64,000 nt of DNA. It comes from Tipula vernalis. Taxonomy: Eukaryota; Arthropoda; Insecta; Diptera; Tipulidae. The DNA is taken from contig OY282560.1 in the NCBI GenBank assembly GCA_958295665.1, positions 93,534,311-93,598,310 on the forward strand, written 5' to 3'. Below the pieces are notes generated by a model. The model saw only the letters and a program-made list of their open reading frames with translations, was not told the origin of the DNA and made no database searches. Below, one piece after another: positions 30,836 through 42,850 of this stretch (position 1 is the stretch's first letter; the number at the start of each line of letters is the position of its first letter). The position numbers were made by a program, and so were the translations under genes.

Positions 30836-31640
30836 AGACTGTCAGTCATTTGTAAAAAAAAACATGCAAAAATATAACTGGATTATTTTTCTCGTAAAGT
30901 TACCGGTAAATTGAGATTAAAATGAGGGGCGTGTTTAAATAAAATTGTTTTGCAGAAATACACGATAACTTAAAGATTAGAGAATATCAGCCTCTTGTTA
31001 AGAGGTTTAGGGTTAAAAATTTGGCGACGATACTGCCGGTTATGTATGTACGGAACGAGAGTCTGTTATGTAGATGGATCTGAGTCCCAAAGTGAATTTG
31101 TTCTGGTTCTCAGACAAATACCACAAAATCTCATGGTGTCCACGCCGTAGTTGCTGGCGTTGAGATCCAGTTGTCTGCCAGGGGCTGTGGCGGAGACTTG
31201 CTTCTGGATAGCCACTCCCCTGGCGGCCCATGAGGTCCGGTTATTTATTTGTGTAGTACACTGGTAGTTACGAATGAGAATGTGCTCGTCGTCGTGGTTC
31301 GCGGTGCAGCTTTTCTCGTCGCCTGATGGCATCAGTGGATAATATTATGTGAGACGGATGAAGCCTAATGACCGACCTACGCAATCATATATTTAAATTA
31401 AACGTAATGCTTATTCTTGACGAGTAATTGCCTGCGTTCAAAGGGAAAATTTCGAGATTGTGACTTTCCGAACATGAGGGACGGAAGAGGAGTTCCTTCC
31501 ACCCATATAACTGACGGCAATCATCACTGTTCGTTAAATTCTATTCTCTCCACTGTCAAATTTGGTCTCATTAATTGAAACATAGTCATCCATAAACTTT
31601 TGTCGAAACTAAACTTTGATCAAAATCATCCAAATTCAAA
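30836..31640. other. Unassigned stretch next to retroelement remnants
   Basis: TTTGGCGACGATACTGCC at 31020 looks like a primer-binding site in plus orientation and may follow a degraded LTR of the BEL-like remnant downstream. Minus-strand frames at 31040-31332 (88 and 63 codons) look shuffled and match nothing I know. 31333-31640 may hold the 3' LTR of the minus-strand Gypsy remnant; I cannot define its ends. Confidence 0.35.
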
Positions 31641-31651
31641 TTCTACAAGGG

Positions 31652-32640
31652 TCACCATGGCTTCATCCGGTCGCTGACATGTACACTTTCATAACCATGT
31701 CTTTCCTGTTTGGCACCTTTAACATCTATGATAACATTTCGGTCATTTGGTAGAACTTGCTTTATCAAATAAGGTCCTCGATATGGAATATTAAGTTTAT
31801 GAGAATAACTCGTCGTCGGTCTCCCGCTCCATTTTACGAACACTAGCTCCCTTTCTTGCGGTAGCGTTAAATCTTTGCTATTGTTTTTCTCCGGCCAACT
31901 TAATACGATTTTTGACGATCTCGTTCAAGTGTCTGCAATGCTCCTTGGATTGTATGTTAAGTTTAATTTTTTTTAGTATCTATCTTTATTATTTCCTGTT
32001 TGCTATTATTAATCGCCAGTTCATACAGTTTGCATTGGTCGTCATATAAACACTGCCTGTTCCCCGGTCGCTTATCAGATTCGTGGGAGTACCAAAATGA
32101 AACGTCCAGCCCTCCATGATTCTGAGTATTGGTTGAATCGATGTATCCCTCCCAGCTTTCATTGCCACATATTTCGAAAACGATTAGATTTGTATTTCTC
32201 GATTTAGTTTTCGGGAATGGCCCAAAATGGTTCAAATATACGATATGGCATGGTACGGCAACTTTTCGATGTGATGCAACTCCCCCTCTGTATGGCCTCC
32301 CGCGCTTTTAATTCATTTTGTTTCCATTCACATAATTTATCACTACTGTTGCCGCCTACCTCAAATTTATTGCAACCAACAACCCTTAATTGTGCTTGTT
32401 CGCTCCTGGCAATTTCAGCCTTCGATATTTCCCCAGGTGGGATTGGTTTTGTTGTGATTAGGTTAACCTTACTAGACTCTTTACTGTCCCCTCTAACCAT
32501 CATTAACCCATTCACCATGGTTAACTTTATATATGGTTGCTCTAGAAAGTTTTGTTCTATTAACATATGTGTATTCTACATTTCGCCGTTTATAACATAC
32601 ATTTCGATTTCTGGCACTATTGCGTCTATAACGATCGTCG
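31652..32640 (-). pseudogene. Gypsy-4 remnant (protease end, integrase, C-terminus)
   Basis: Read right to left. 32566-32204 starts MLIEQNFLEQPYIKL, like the end of a Gypsy protease. 32235-31963 has the integrase core start NHFGPFPKTKSRNTNLIV. 31843-31652 reads FVKWSGRPTTSYSHKLNIPYRGPY and ends VSDRMKPW, the integrase C-terminal region. RT and RNase H are missing and the frames are broken, so this is an internally deleted copy. Confidence 0.72.
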
Positions 32641-32689
32641 ATTTAATTTTTTTCCGGGTTGTGAACAATCCACCACCGAAACAGAGTTG

Positions 32690-33750
32690 TATTTGAAGCC
32701 TCCACCAAGACATCGAACGGTTTGTCATGCTAAGTGGGTACAACCAACATTGTACGCTGTACCATTACACTTTCGTTTGGAGAACTTACGTGGAGAAGAC
32801 GCACCGACAGATACTGGTTCGAGAAGATGGTAGGAAGTTCCAAGCGATAGTCTGGAGGTCAAATGACAGAGAGCGTGGCACAGCAGCGGCTCCATACTTA
32901 GCAACGAGAGTATTGAACAAACTTGCAGCCGCAGACTATGCTAGATGGATTTTGGCTGCAGATGTGCTTATTAGTAGATGGCAGGCGCAGAAAATGAAAA
33001 AGAAGCTGTTGAAGTTCGAAATTGCCGTTTGTGTCCTTTCCAAATGGGTTTCCAATTCAGCTGCGTTCCTGAAGATGGTGCCAGTGGAGGATACAGTAAC
33101 AGCCATTAAAGACTTTTCACAGAGTGACAAGAACGTCCCAAATCTTGGAAGTTGTTGCAAGAGGCAAATGGCGTCTTATCCCTACCAAGGACGATCTAGT
33201 TGATTGCTCTCGTATCCTTTAGAATTGGTCGAGAAACTTTTCTCATTTAGAAAGCTTATTAGAACGTAAGCAGTACACGGAGAGAAGCAGTAGACAAGTT
33301 CAACTAAGTTGTATGGTGGAGGAAATCCTAGACTTTAAAAATTCGAAGCTTATTAAAGTATCAATAAAATATTTGAATTCGTATATTGATGATGATAGTA
33401 TATTGCGAGTAGGAGCAAGGATCGCAAATTCCAATGTGGCGTAAAGATCCAATTATTTTACCATTGTCCAAATTAATAACATTGAAAACCGTTACTACCA
33501 TGCAATTATCATAGGAAATGGGAAATCTACCAGCTTGCAGAGTACATCATTTTCGAGCATTTTTGCTAGTGGGAATAGATTTCGTTGGACCAATACTCGC
33601 TTTTCACAAAAGAGGTAAAGGGCAGAAACCATTCAAATCTTACGTTTGCCTATTTGTTTGTACCAGTACTCGTGCGGTTCACATCGAACTAACGACCGAA
33701 AGAATCATTGCACATTTCTACGATCGATCACTTTTCGCTCTTGTTCCATT
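32690..33750 (+). pseudogene. BEL/Pao pol remnant (RT to integrase)
   Basis: 32770-33190 carries BEL/Pao-type RT signatures: ILVREDGRKFQAIVWRSNDRE, GTAAAPYLATRVLNKLA, and SRWQAQKMKKKLLKFE followed by LSKWVSN. After stops, ILRVGARIANSNV and IILPLSKLITLKT mark the region before integrase, and 33518-33745 gives MGNLPACRVHHFRAFLLVG, FVGPILAFHKRG and SYVCLFVCTSTRAVHIELTT of the integrase core. The catalytic RT box lies in a deleted part. No LTR found on the right. Plus orientation, opposite to Gypsy-4. Confidence 0.8.
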
Positions 33751-33754
33751 TTTC

Positions 33755-34690
33755 ATGTTCATCTTGCGTACTAATAAAATATGACAAAATATATATTATT
33801 TCGTTTTAACTTAAAAGCATTCAAGTTTGAAAACTTTAACATCAATTTGGTGATAAGCCAAAGATGTTTAGCATGGCAGCGTTGTGTACTACATTTTCTA
33901 AATGATGTTTCAAATTTATCTAGCCCAACTAATGACTTTCGTTGAGCATGGTTTAACATCAACAGACTAGGATATATGTAATTGTAATTACCCTTAGATT
34001 AATATTCATCATTTCTTAGAAAAATATTAATTTTTATTACACCGACTTTCTAATTGTAATTAAAGTTTAGTGTAGTGATTACATAATTAACGAATACATT
34101 AAAAACACGTGTAAAACTTTTTAATTGTTATTATAACGTAAGAAACCTTTTTTGTTTTTTTTTGGTTAATCTCATCATAATCCTGTGGGTAGGTTGAATT
34201 TGAAAATATTTTGCGAGATAATCTAAAAAGATAATAATTATGTATTTTATGTTTGTCTTATCAATTTTAATATTTTATTGATGATTACGTGTTTAGATTT
34301 TAGAATAACAATAACGTTGATTTAAATAATCAAGGTGACATTAAACTAAAAACTTTTCATTTTCTTAGCAAAGATAAAAGTTCATACGTCAAACATCCAC
34401 GTCAGTAAAATCGTGAATGTTGTACAAATTATTAATTATCTTAAGGGCTTATTCCAGCAAAGCGTTAGAACCATAGTTATGTGATTTTTTATTTTATATT
34501 ATCACTGTTTTCAAAAGGAACTAATTCAAATAGGGGCTACTTAGCTTCAGATTTTTCACTGAAAATTGTATTACTGGACTTAATGGATGAAACTATGGTT
34601 CCGCTTCCACTATAAATGTTACAAATGTTGTTTTGGTTAACTTAATTCGTTGGGTTAATATAGCATCGACGAATCGGTTGATGACATATT
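33755..34690. other. Gene-free AT-rich stretch
   Basis: No coding pattern, inverted repeat or recognised element. The 63-codon minus-strand frame at 33771-33962 looks incidental. Confidence 0.5.
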
Positions 34691-34694
34691 CCCG

Positions 34695-34822
34695 AGTTGC
34701 AAAATCCAGCGGGACATAATCCCGAGGGACAAAATCCCGAAGGTACACAATCCCGACGGTACAAAATCCCGAGGGACAAAATACCGAGGGTACAAAATCC
34801 CGTAGTCCCGAGGAAATCCCGA
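34695..34822 (+). repeat. 16-bp minisatellite, left inverted array
   Basis: About eight copies of ACAAAATCCCGAGGGT with variants. The array is inverted with respect to 35133-35345. The 310 bp between the arrays are non-coding and contain scattered GCGGGATTTT words that look like decayed units. Confidence 0.85.
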
Positions 34823-35132
34823 GGACCGCCCCTTCTGGTGAAGGAAAATTTTAATTTAAAGTAAAATCAAAATCAAAACCGGGATTTTTATTTTTGCAGA
34901 ACCAGGGTTTTTAAAGCAGGATTATGAAAAAATGGAATTTAAAAAGCGGGATTTTTTTGGGCGCGTTTTTAATTAAGCGGGATTTTAAAATGCGGGATAT
35001 CGTCGTTACGATCCCGTTGTAACCATCACTATTTTCGATATTCGATTTTTGTGGGTACATATACATCTTTAAATCAAGGGAAAATTGTACCAATTGTGCA
35101 ACAACTAGATTTTGGAATTTTCATAGGCTTGT

Positions 35133-35345
35133 ACCCTACGAATTTTGTATCTTCGGGATTTAGTATCCTCGGGATTTTGTATCCTCGGGATTTTGTACCC
35201 TCGAGATTTTGTACCCTCGGGATTTTGTATCTTCGGGACTATGTATCGTAGGGATTTTGTATCCTCGGGATTTTGTACTCTCGGGATTTTTTGAAATCCT
35301 CGCGATTTTGTACCCTCGGGATTCTGACTCTCGGGATTTTGTCTC
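35133..35345 (-). repeat. 16-bp minisatellite, right inverted array
   Basis: About thirteen copies of ACCCTCGGGATTTTGT, the reverse complement of the left unit. Minor variants such as ATCTTC and ATCCTC occur at the third to fifth base. Confidence 0.87.
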
Positions 35346-36339
35346 TCTCCCTCGAAGAATGTATTAGAGCGAATTGCGAATTTGTGTTAAATTTAAAAAT
35401 GTTACGTCAACCTTGCAGGTACAGATCAAAGGAATTGTATCGCTCGTATCGCTTCTGTTGATAGTTGTAGCAAACGTTTCAAGTTAAAAATTTTATGTGA
35501 GATAATTTTTTGAAGTAGCACCGATCCAGTTATTCATCTCTAGTAAACTGTTGAAAATCCTTAAGAATTTAAATTACTCCGTTCAGAGATCATCCACAAT
35601 GTTCAACATTTATTTTCTGAAAATTTGTGCCATTTGTTCAGATCACAATATTATGTGAGCAACATGAGAATTGGCCGATATAATTCTTTACTCAGTGCTT
35701 CAGTCTAGACATCGCTGTGGACCATTCGTGAATACAAAATAATAAAACACAAATGATACAAAACCAGAAATAACGTTAATTATCTTTTGTCACCGAATCG
35801 CACCTCCTTGTCACATAGCATTTCATTTTACGAGTATATATCTCCCAGTGCCTTTCTCCTAAACTTCGTCCACTCTAATGGCGTGATATTATTTTAAATG
35901 CGTCGCATAGTAGTTTGCTATAGTAATGTTGACGATATTATTTGCCATCAGCAAAGTATTTTGGGCAAATTTAGAAATTTTAATTCCATACACTGTAATC
36001 TATTAATTATACATTAAAGCCACAAGGGAACAATTGTTGGAATTTAGAAAGTGTGTTAACTTTGACCCCGACGCAATGCTTCAATCGACTTGAAATTTTG
36101 TGAAAAGTAGTAACAAAAAAAATCGTCGGTCCCATTTATGAGAAAATCTGTTTGGCAGTTTTCTCTTCCACTGCAACCGCTTCTATTCTAGACTCGAATG
36201 GAGCTAAAACAAAAACTGCTTATTACTAAAATCTATCTTTATACAAAATATCGACGAAAACTATCAATATTTGTGAGAATGAGAGGAAAAACCTAAATTA
36301 TAAAATATAAAGAGGTAATTAGAATTTCAGTCCTGAAAA
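35346..36339. other. Gene-free stretch
   Basis: No ORF with protein-like composition and no repeat recognised. It contains TACGAGTATATAT near 35830, a word common in fly intergenic DNA. Confidence 0.5.
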
Positions 36340-37330
36340 TTAACTCAACTTCCAAATCAATCCCTAACTGAAACTCTTAAATCGATCCTCAGCTCAACTT
36401 CCCTCTCAATGTACAACAACCTCCAACTCAATCCTAAACGCAATCACCAAAATAACTGCCAACCCAACCATCAACTCAATCATCAAATCAATCTCAAATC
36501 TCCTTTCAAATCAACTTTTAACTTCACCCCAAATCAACCTCAAATAATTTCCCAATCGAACCTCTTACTTAACCATAAGATCGAACCAAATCTCAACACT
36601 TCGTTCAACTCCACACTTAACGGCCAACTCAATCCCAAAGTCAAATCGATACCAAATTTACAAGCGTGTATGACGTCAACTAAAATCAATTAAATCTAAC
36701 CTCCCATTAAACCCTAAAACCCAACCACCCACTTCAGTCCAATTTAACTTCAACTCAAACCTTATTCAACCCAAACTCGACCTTAACTGAACCCAACCCT
36801 AAACTTAATCATAACTCAACCCCAATTTGTTCATCTCAAACACCAAATCAACACCATTCCAAAATTAGACGAGCACATGATCTCAACAATTTAATCTCAA
36901 ACGCAACTCTCGACTCAACACCCAAATAAATCCCTAACTGAACCTCATCGTTCCACTCCAACTCAACACTCTACTCGACTACTTAACCCTCAACGCAACC
37001 CTTAACTTAAGGCACAAGTCAATCCTCAATTCAACACATGAGCTCAACTCAGAACAAGTTAAGCTAACTTAAGACTCAAAATGAACCTTAATTCAACTCC
37101 CAAATAAAGCTCATTAAATTTCACTGAATCCCTGGTCCGACAAAATACATCGGTATGTGGACTCAACTCAAGCTAATTTCCTACTCAACTCTCCCAAAAA
37201 AAAACCGTAACTGGACCTGGACCTCAGTAAACCAGAACTCACTTTCAATTCAAGTCCTAATTCAACACTCAACTGAATGACTCAATAAACCACAAACTCA
37301 ATCCCTTAACTAACACTGTCTGAAAACATC
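36340..37330 (+). repeat. Degenerate CAACTCAA-type tract, part 1
   Basis: About 1 kb almost entirely of variants of AACTCAACCCCAAATCAA, nearly without G on this strand and with no fixed period. Any ORF in it (36409-36693) is a by-product of composition. Interrupted at about 37330 by a segment with an unknown ORF; resumes at 38160. Confidence 0.8.
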
Positions 37331-37501
37331 TCTCTCAGACGAGGAACTCGATTCACTGCTAGATACATTTCGATAATCCTGGGTCCTGAATGTTCACATC
37401 TAATCTGACTTACACTGGCTTGTGCTTCTACTGAAGAGTTATTCCCGAATTCAACGTTAAATTGTGCAGCGTATGAGCACCGTTTATTGTCTTTATTACA
37501 A

Positions 37502-37876
37502 TTATAAAAACAATTTCGGTGAGTTTGCTATACGAATGGCGATGTCTTTATGACCCACGTTAAAAAGACATGGCAAACTGTTTACGAATTCCGTTTTCTT
37601 GGAAGAAGCTAATTTTTTATGCTGTTCCAAATTATACCAAAACTTGTGGATTTTTTTGAATTTTGTAACCATGTTCCGGTGTTCAGCTGTTGGTAAATCA
37701 AGTTTCTTCCAGATCCCGATTGTTGCAGCCACTGTTTTGTTAGCACTCTCAAAAATTGTTCTTTTTTCACACATTTGATAAAACAAGAAGAGGCGCAAAA
37801 CATCACTATTTTTTGGCAATTCTTTGATTTCAGCAAATGATACGGGAGAACCAAGTAACCAAAATTTTCTACTCAT
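37502..37876 (-). CDS. Unrecognised 124-residue ORF
   Basis: ATG at 37876 (MSRKFWLLGSPVSFAEIKEL) to a stop at 37502; the frame is open 20 codons further up from a GTG. The composition is protein-like: an LPKNSDVLRLFLFYQMCEKR helix, then AATIGIWKKLDLPTAEHRN, then NMVTKFKKIHKFWYNLEQHKK, ending near VNSLPCLFNVGHKDIAIRI. I recall similar short helical proteins of unknown role scattered in arthropod genomes, often near repeats, but cannot name a family. It lies in a 0.8-kb island (37331-38159) within the CAACTCAA tract, so the island probably arrived by insertion. Intact frame; function not assigned. Confidence 0.45.
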   Translation of the reverse strand: MSRKFWLLGSPVSFAEIKELPKNSDVLRLFLFYQMCEKRTIFESANKTVAATIGIWKKLDLPTAEHRNMVTKFKKIHKFWYNLEQHKKLASSKKTEFVNSLPCLFNVGHKDIAIRIANSPKLFL

Positions 37877-38159
37877 ATTGTAGAAAAACTTTTTAAACAA
37901 AGCAAAGAATTTGAAATGACCATAACCACAAATCACGACAAGCGCCTACTTCAAAATGTTTAGTAAAAATTGACTGTGGCAACCTCTAAATTACATCCAA
38001 AAAATTTCCTTAAGTGGGCAAAATTATTTTTTTTAGATACGGAATCGATCCCAGGTGAAGTACAAAAAAGATAAAAAACACCCCACAAAATGAATAAGGC
38101 TAACGTACATGCATAAAACGCTCACTTTTATATATATATTTCTCAACTGCTTACTAACT

Positions 38160-38395
38160 GCTAATCCAACCCAAACTCAATTCCAACTCAGCCTCAATTC
38201 AACCCGCAAATGGAATCGAACTCAACTTAGCCGCAAACTCAACGCACAACTCAATCCTCAGCTAGTATTTTTAAGAAACTGGTCAACTACTCATTATATC
38301 TTAATCCAACCCCAACTCAACTCCAACTCAACTTCACCTTAACCCGCAAATTGACCCTTAACTGAACCTTCAATTCAACCCCAAATTCTGTATCC
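38160..38395 (+). repeat. Degenerate CAACTCAA-type tract, part 2
   Basis: Same composition as 36340-37330, e.g. ACCCCAACTCAACTCCAACT near 38305-38325. Probably the continuation of the same tract beyond the 0.8-kb island. Confidence 0.75.
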
Positions 38396-41300
38396 AACTA
38401 AATATTAAAACCAACATAAATAAAAAATTGGTTAATATTTATAAAACCAAGTGATTTTGGGTCAATTAATATGGCAGGTACTCCACCCTCTTTACGTAAA
38501 GATTCCAAAAGCTTTTCAATTCTCCGCCTTAACCATAGAAATAGATTGGCGAAAAAAAAAATCCAAATCGGGGAAGCCGTTCTCGAGATATGACCTTCAG
38601 ATAGACGGACGGACACTTTTTTTGTTGTTGTTTTAGACTCAGGAGGTTTCAAAACGTCTGGAAAAGTGGTTTGGACAAATCAAATTTTTGCTCATTTTTG
38701 ACAGGATTTCAATACTCTGGTCTTTTTAGACCGAAGTAAAATGTATGACTGGAAGGACGGAAGGACTGATACGACTTTTTTTCTAATCGATATTTCGGGG
38801 CCCTGGTAAGCTTATTCGTTGACAAATATGAAAATGTGAAACAAAACTAAAAATTTGTAAAATTTGTTTAAGTAGCTCTTTTTATAGAGATTGGTCTTTT
38901 CTGAATCCCTGAGTAGATTGTCAAATCAAACCTGGGCTACATGGCAGACTTTTGATATAAAATTCAATCACCCTTTGGAACTAATATCGCTGTGCAATTC
39001 TTGATATAACATTCCGATTTAATTTTGGCCTGAAGTTCAACAAAAATTCTCATTGTGGAAGATTTTGGGAACTCATTTACTCCTAGCCTCGTGTTTCATG
39101 AGAACATTTTTTTCGCATTGATAGCGAAACCGTACTTTGCCAACCGCTAGAAAATTGATTCAATATGTTTCAGGTACTCCTCCAAGGTTCTTGGAATAGT
39201 AATCTCACCATCTCATGGAAAAGAAAAATCGCGTCATCTGATTAGACTCAAACCATCCGGAAGCAGTGCATATTGTGAACTGGAAGCGATGATGATATCC
39301 TTTAGCCGAATCAATCATTAAGACGAAATTACAGCCATTTAGATGATATATGAAGTCTTAGCGAAGTGGGGTAGGATGTAATCACATCAGGCCAATGGAA
39401 TTAATAGTCCGGTAAATACCACAGTTTTGGAGGTTTGAGTAGATTTAGCGACTTTTACAAACCAAATAGAGAGTTCCATAAAAGGTCGTATTTTGTAAAG
39501 AGAAAACAAATAATTTGAATAGTACCACCACAACAAAGGGGGCGACTTAATGGTCTAGGAGAGAGTAGTTTCCAGTTTTGGAACTAACAATTGGTAAATT
39601 ATAGAAAAAGCTTTTTCACCATTTTTATTATATTTTTGGATGACAGGGATATTCTATTGCTCACATATCTGTTGAGTCACACAACATCTGTTGAGTGTAA
39701 AGTTTAAAATACGTAAGACCGTTTGGCCAAAAATTACGCTGAACACAACACGAGTGTGAGATGATCAAGATGTTCAACAATTTTGACATCTTGTGATACA
39801 ACAGTTATTTTTGTAATGATTGAAGTTCCGGCAAAACACGAGTTTCCACGATTTCACACTGGGATGGGAAATAATAAAACATATAGACTCGATATTTTTA
39901 ACCATTTAACCTTCCAATTTTGGTAACATTTTCTCAAAAAATGGGTCGCCCAGCCATGGCGGACTGTAGGAGCACGGATGCTTCTGATAACGGTACATAG
40001 TTAGTATGTCACTACTCAATTATTTTGAATTTGACCATGAATTGCAAATTGATCAAATGGTTGCCTCAGTTGTTTTATATTAGAAGGAAGTGAGTGATGT
40101 AGTCTGGAGAAGTCTAAGGTTCATTTGAGAATAAGGTTTACGCTGATATAGAACTCCTTTGCTATGTATGCAAGAGACTGTGGTATTTGATTTTACGAAT
40201 CCTAAATAGCTATTGATATATTGCTCAATTTTGTTAGGATAACATTTAAAAAATTTACGATATGTGTAACTTTAAGAGAACTAACATAAGAATAAAACTT
40301 GTCTAAATAATTTAACAATTTTTGCGAAGATGGATTATCAATTAGCCTAATAGAACATAACATCTAAATGTGCTACTAAGCAATAATAGCTCTACAATTT
40401 GATTTGGTTTATTCAGACGGCCACCTGACAAACGTCCAAATTGATTGGATAAGTTTGATCCACTTTAGTATTCTTCCAGATTTTTCAGTTGTGTTGGCAT
40501 TCGGCATTCTCATTCTTCGCCCAAAAATTACGATATAAGCGACCTTGGTCTCCATTTAGTTTTCGTTTAAAAACTCATACTGGGTTTTGGGATGCGAGTT
40601 GTTCTGGAAATTAAGTTCTAATAGCATTTATATAAATAAATTCCAGCTATTCATAAATGATTCAAAATAAAAGTTTTGGACACGGGTATTTTTTCATTTA
40701 AGTTATTTCTGTCTTATTGTATGTATTGTAGTGGATATATCTAAATACAATAAAGATAAAATCAAATTTAATTTCGACAAGAATATCGAAACTTTGATGT
40801 GTGTAGGAATTTCGAGCAGAATACTTGGAAAACAATATACATTTCTGCTATAGTAGATACCCACTGGCAATTTATATTTAAAACTATCGGACTGAGCTCC
40901 AAATGAATAATATACAAATACATAACGAGACAAAGCTTTTCAATTTTCCTATTATGTTTATCCATCTACGTAAAAGTTTGCTAATTTTCTTTTTTTTCTG
41001 CAATTTAATTTATTTTATCTCAATTTCAAGTATTTTTTGTTGAAAATTTACTTTACAATGCACGTTGATTTCTTAAAATTCGATTTATCGACCGTTCAAC
41101 TTTTATGTTGTTATCATTGGAAATGACTTTTCTTATAGCTCGAATTGATTTGCCTCCTTAAATTTATGTCTTATGTAATACATAAACATAAATTGTGTTA
41201 AGATGTTAATGTGGTTAGGCAAAAATAAATATTCAACGAAATAAATTAGGGGCAGTCGTTATCTAAAGATTAATGATGGCTGTTTATTAAAACGCATAAA

Positions 41301-41990
41301 ATACAATAATTAGCCTTCAGGACATAGTAAAAAAAAAATTTCCGAAATGGGAGAATATACAGGGTGTTGTATGTCGAACGTTAACGACATGAAAAAGTTA
41401 ACGACATGAAAAAGATCAAATTGTGAGCAAAACAATTTATACCGAGCATCATATTCGGCCCAATTGTGGTTGTCAACAGTCGAAAACTGGAAGACTCTCA
41501 GGTATTAAACTAGAATTATTTCGAAATTCTCTGCATTTAGATATTTTTGGAATATTGAATTAAATTTGAAAAAATTAAATTTGATCTGATTTCTGTGAAT
41601 TCGGAATCAATGTAAAAATATCATTTATTGCTTTGTGCCTAATATTGTCAACCTAACTCAAATCAAGCAAAAACAAAAAACAAAAAATTATTGAATCTTA
41701 TCATCATTATCAATAATGTTATTGTTGTTTGTTGTGCACGGTTCATATTTTATTTTTATTCCATTTATGCTTTCAGACATTACAGTCATTGCCAGAGCTG
41801 CCAAAATCTCAATTATCTTAAATTCAGCCCCTTACTATATCATGATTTAATTGTTAAATATTTACGAATGATTGGTACGCTTTAGTCCTAATTCTATCTG
41901 TATACAGTGTGTGGTGATGTCTTTTGTAATTAAAAACACGAACAATGCATAATTAAAATTCGAAAAAAATTTAGCAAAATTTGTTGTTGT
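38396..41990. other. 3.6-kb gene-free stretch
   Basis: No reading frame with protein-like content. Noted: an AGACGGACGGACAC word at 38603 after GTTCTCGAGATATGACCTTC, typical of old repeat debris; a 17-bp tandem GTTAACGACATGAAAAA at about 41381 and 41398; and an ACAGGGTGTTGT word at 41360 that could be a transposon end. The frames at 40703-40965 and 41691-41885 look incidental. Confidence 0.5.
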
Positions 41991-41992
41991 TG

Positions 41993-42846
41993 TTGTTTAA
42001 GACTGCCCTGAAATTTGTCTATATTCCTAGCAAATGGACGGAGGAGGTCAAGGTGGTCTTCATTCCGAAAGCAAGGAAAAGCTCGTATGCTTATTCGAAG
42101 GACCTGGGTCCTATAACTCTATCATCCTTTCTGCTGAAAACATTGGAAAGGATGGTGGATGTATTTATACGATCAAAAATTGAACCCAGCAATTGGGCAA
42201 TGTCACAGCATGTGTACTGTAAAGGGAGGTCGGTGGACACAGCCTTGCACGCTTTGGTACGCACAATTGAGAAGTCAATTTACTCGCAGGAGTTCTGTAT
42301 GGTCTCATTCCTCGATATTGAAGGTGCCTTTAATAACATAAAGACGGAGGTGATCATGGAGTGATTGTCAGCTTTGAAGGTGGATTACTCTATAAGTAGG
42401 TTGATTAATCATATGCTGTTAAGCAGGGTTATTACCTCAGAACTGGGGGAGTCCACAATTAGAAGGCGGGTGATTAGAGGAACCCCGCATGGAGGTGGAA
42501 TTTTCTTTTTCTCTATGGAGTACAGTGATTAACGAATTGCTATTGGAACTGGAGAGAGAGGGGTATTGGTTGTAGGGTACGCAGATGATGTAGCGATAGC
42601 GGTATCAGGTAAATATTTGGACACGATTAGAGATGTTATGCAGAATGCACTATTGATAGTTACCAAATGGGTAAGCAAATGTGGATTAGGGATCAACCCG
42701 TCCAAGACAGAGCTGGTACTTTTTACTTACTTAAGTTTTATAAACGGCACTAGACTGACTATTTCTGATAGAGTAAGATTCTTGGGCATAATCTTAGAGA
42801 GGGTAAATAAGGCCACTGTAGCCATTTACTCGTGCAGAAACGCCAT
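41993..42846 (+). pseudogene. RT of the LOA-like element
   Basis: Frame pieces in order: WTEEVKVVFIPKARKSSY and LGPITLSSFLLKTLERMVD (RT fingers), CMVSFLDIEGAFNNIKTEV (first catalytic Asp), a stop at 42361, VIRGTPHGGG near 42475, a frameshift, then VVGYADDVAIAVSGKYLD (YADD box) and GLGINPSKTELVLFTYLSF. At least one stop and two shifts make it non-functional. It ends NAIG at the LTR insertion and continues with KRWGLKPE at 44232. Confidence 0.87.
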
Positions 42847-42850
42847 AGGT

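Noticed and set aside
34695..35345. CRISPR-like array
   Set aside because: Units are contiguous 16-mers with no spacers, in a eukaryotic setting.
36409..36693. 94-codon Asn/Pro-rich ORF
   Set aside because: Composition follows from the CAACTCAA-type tract.
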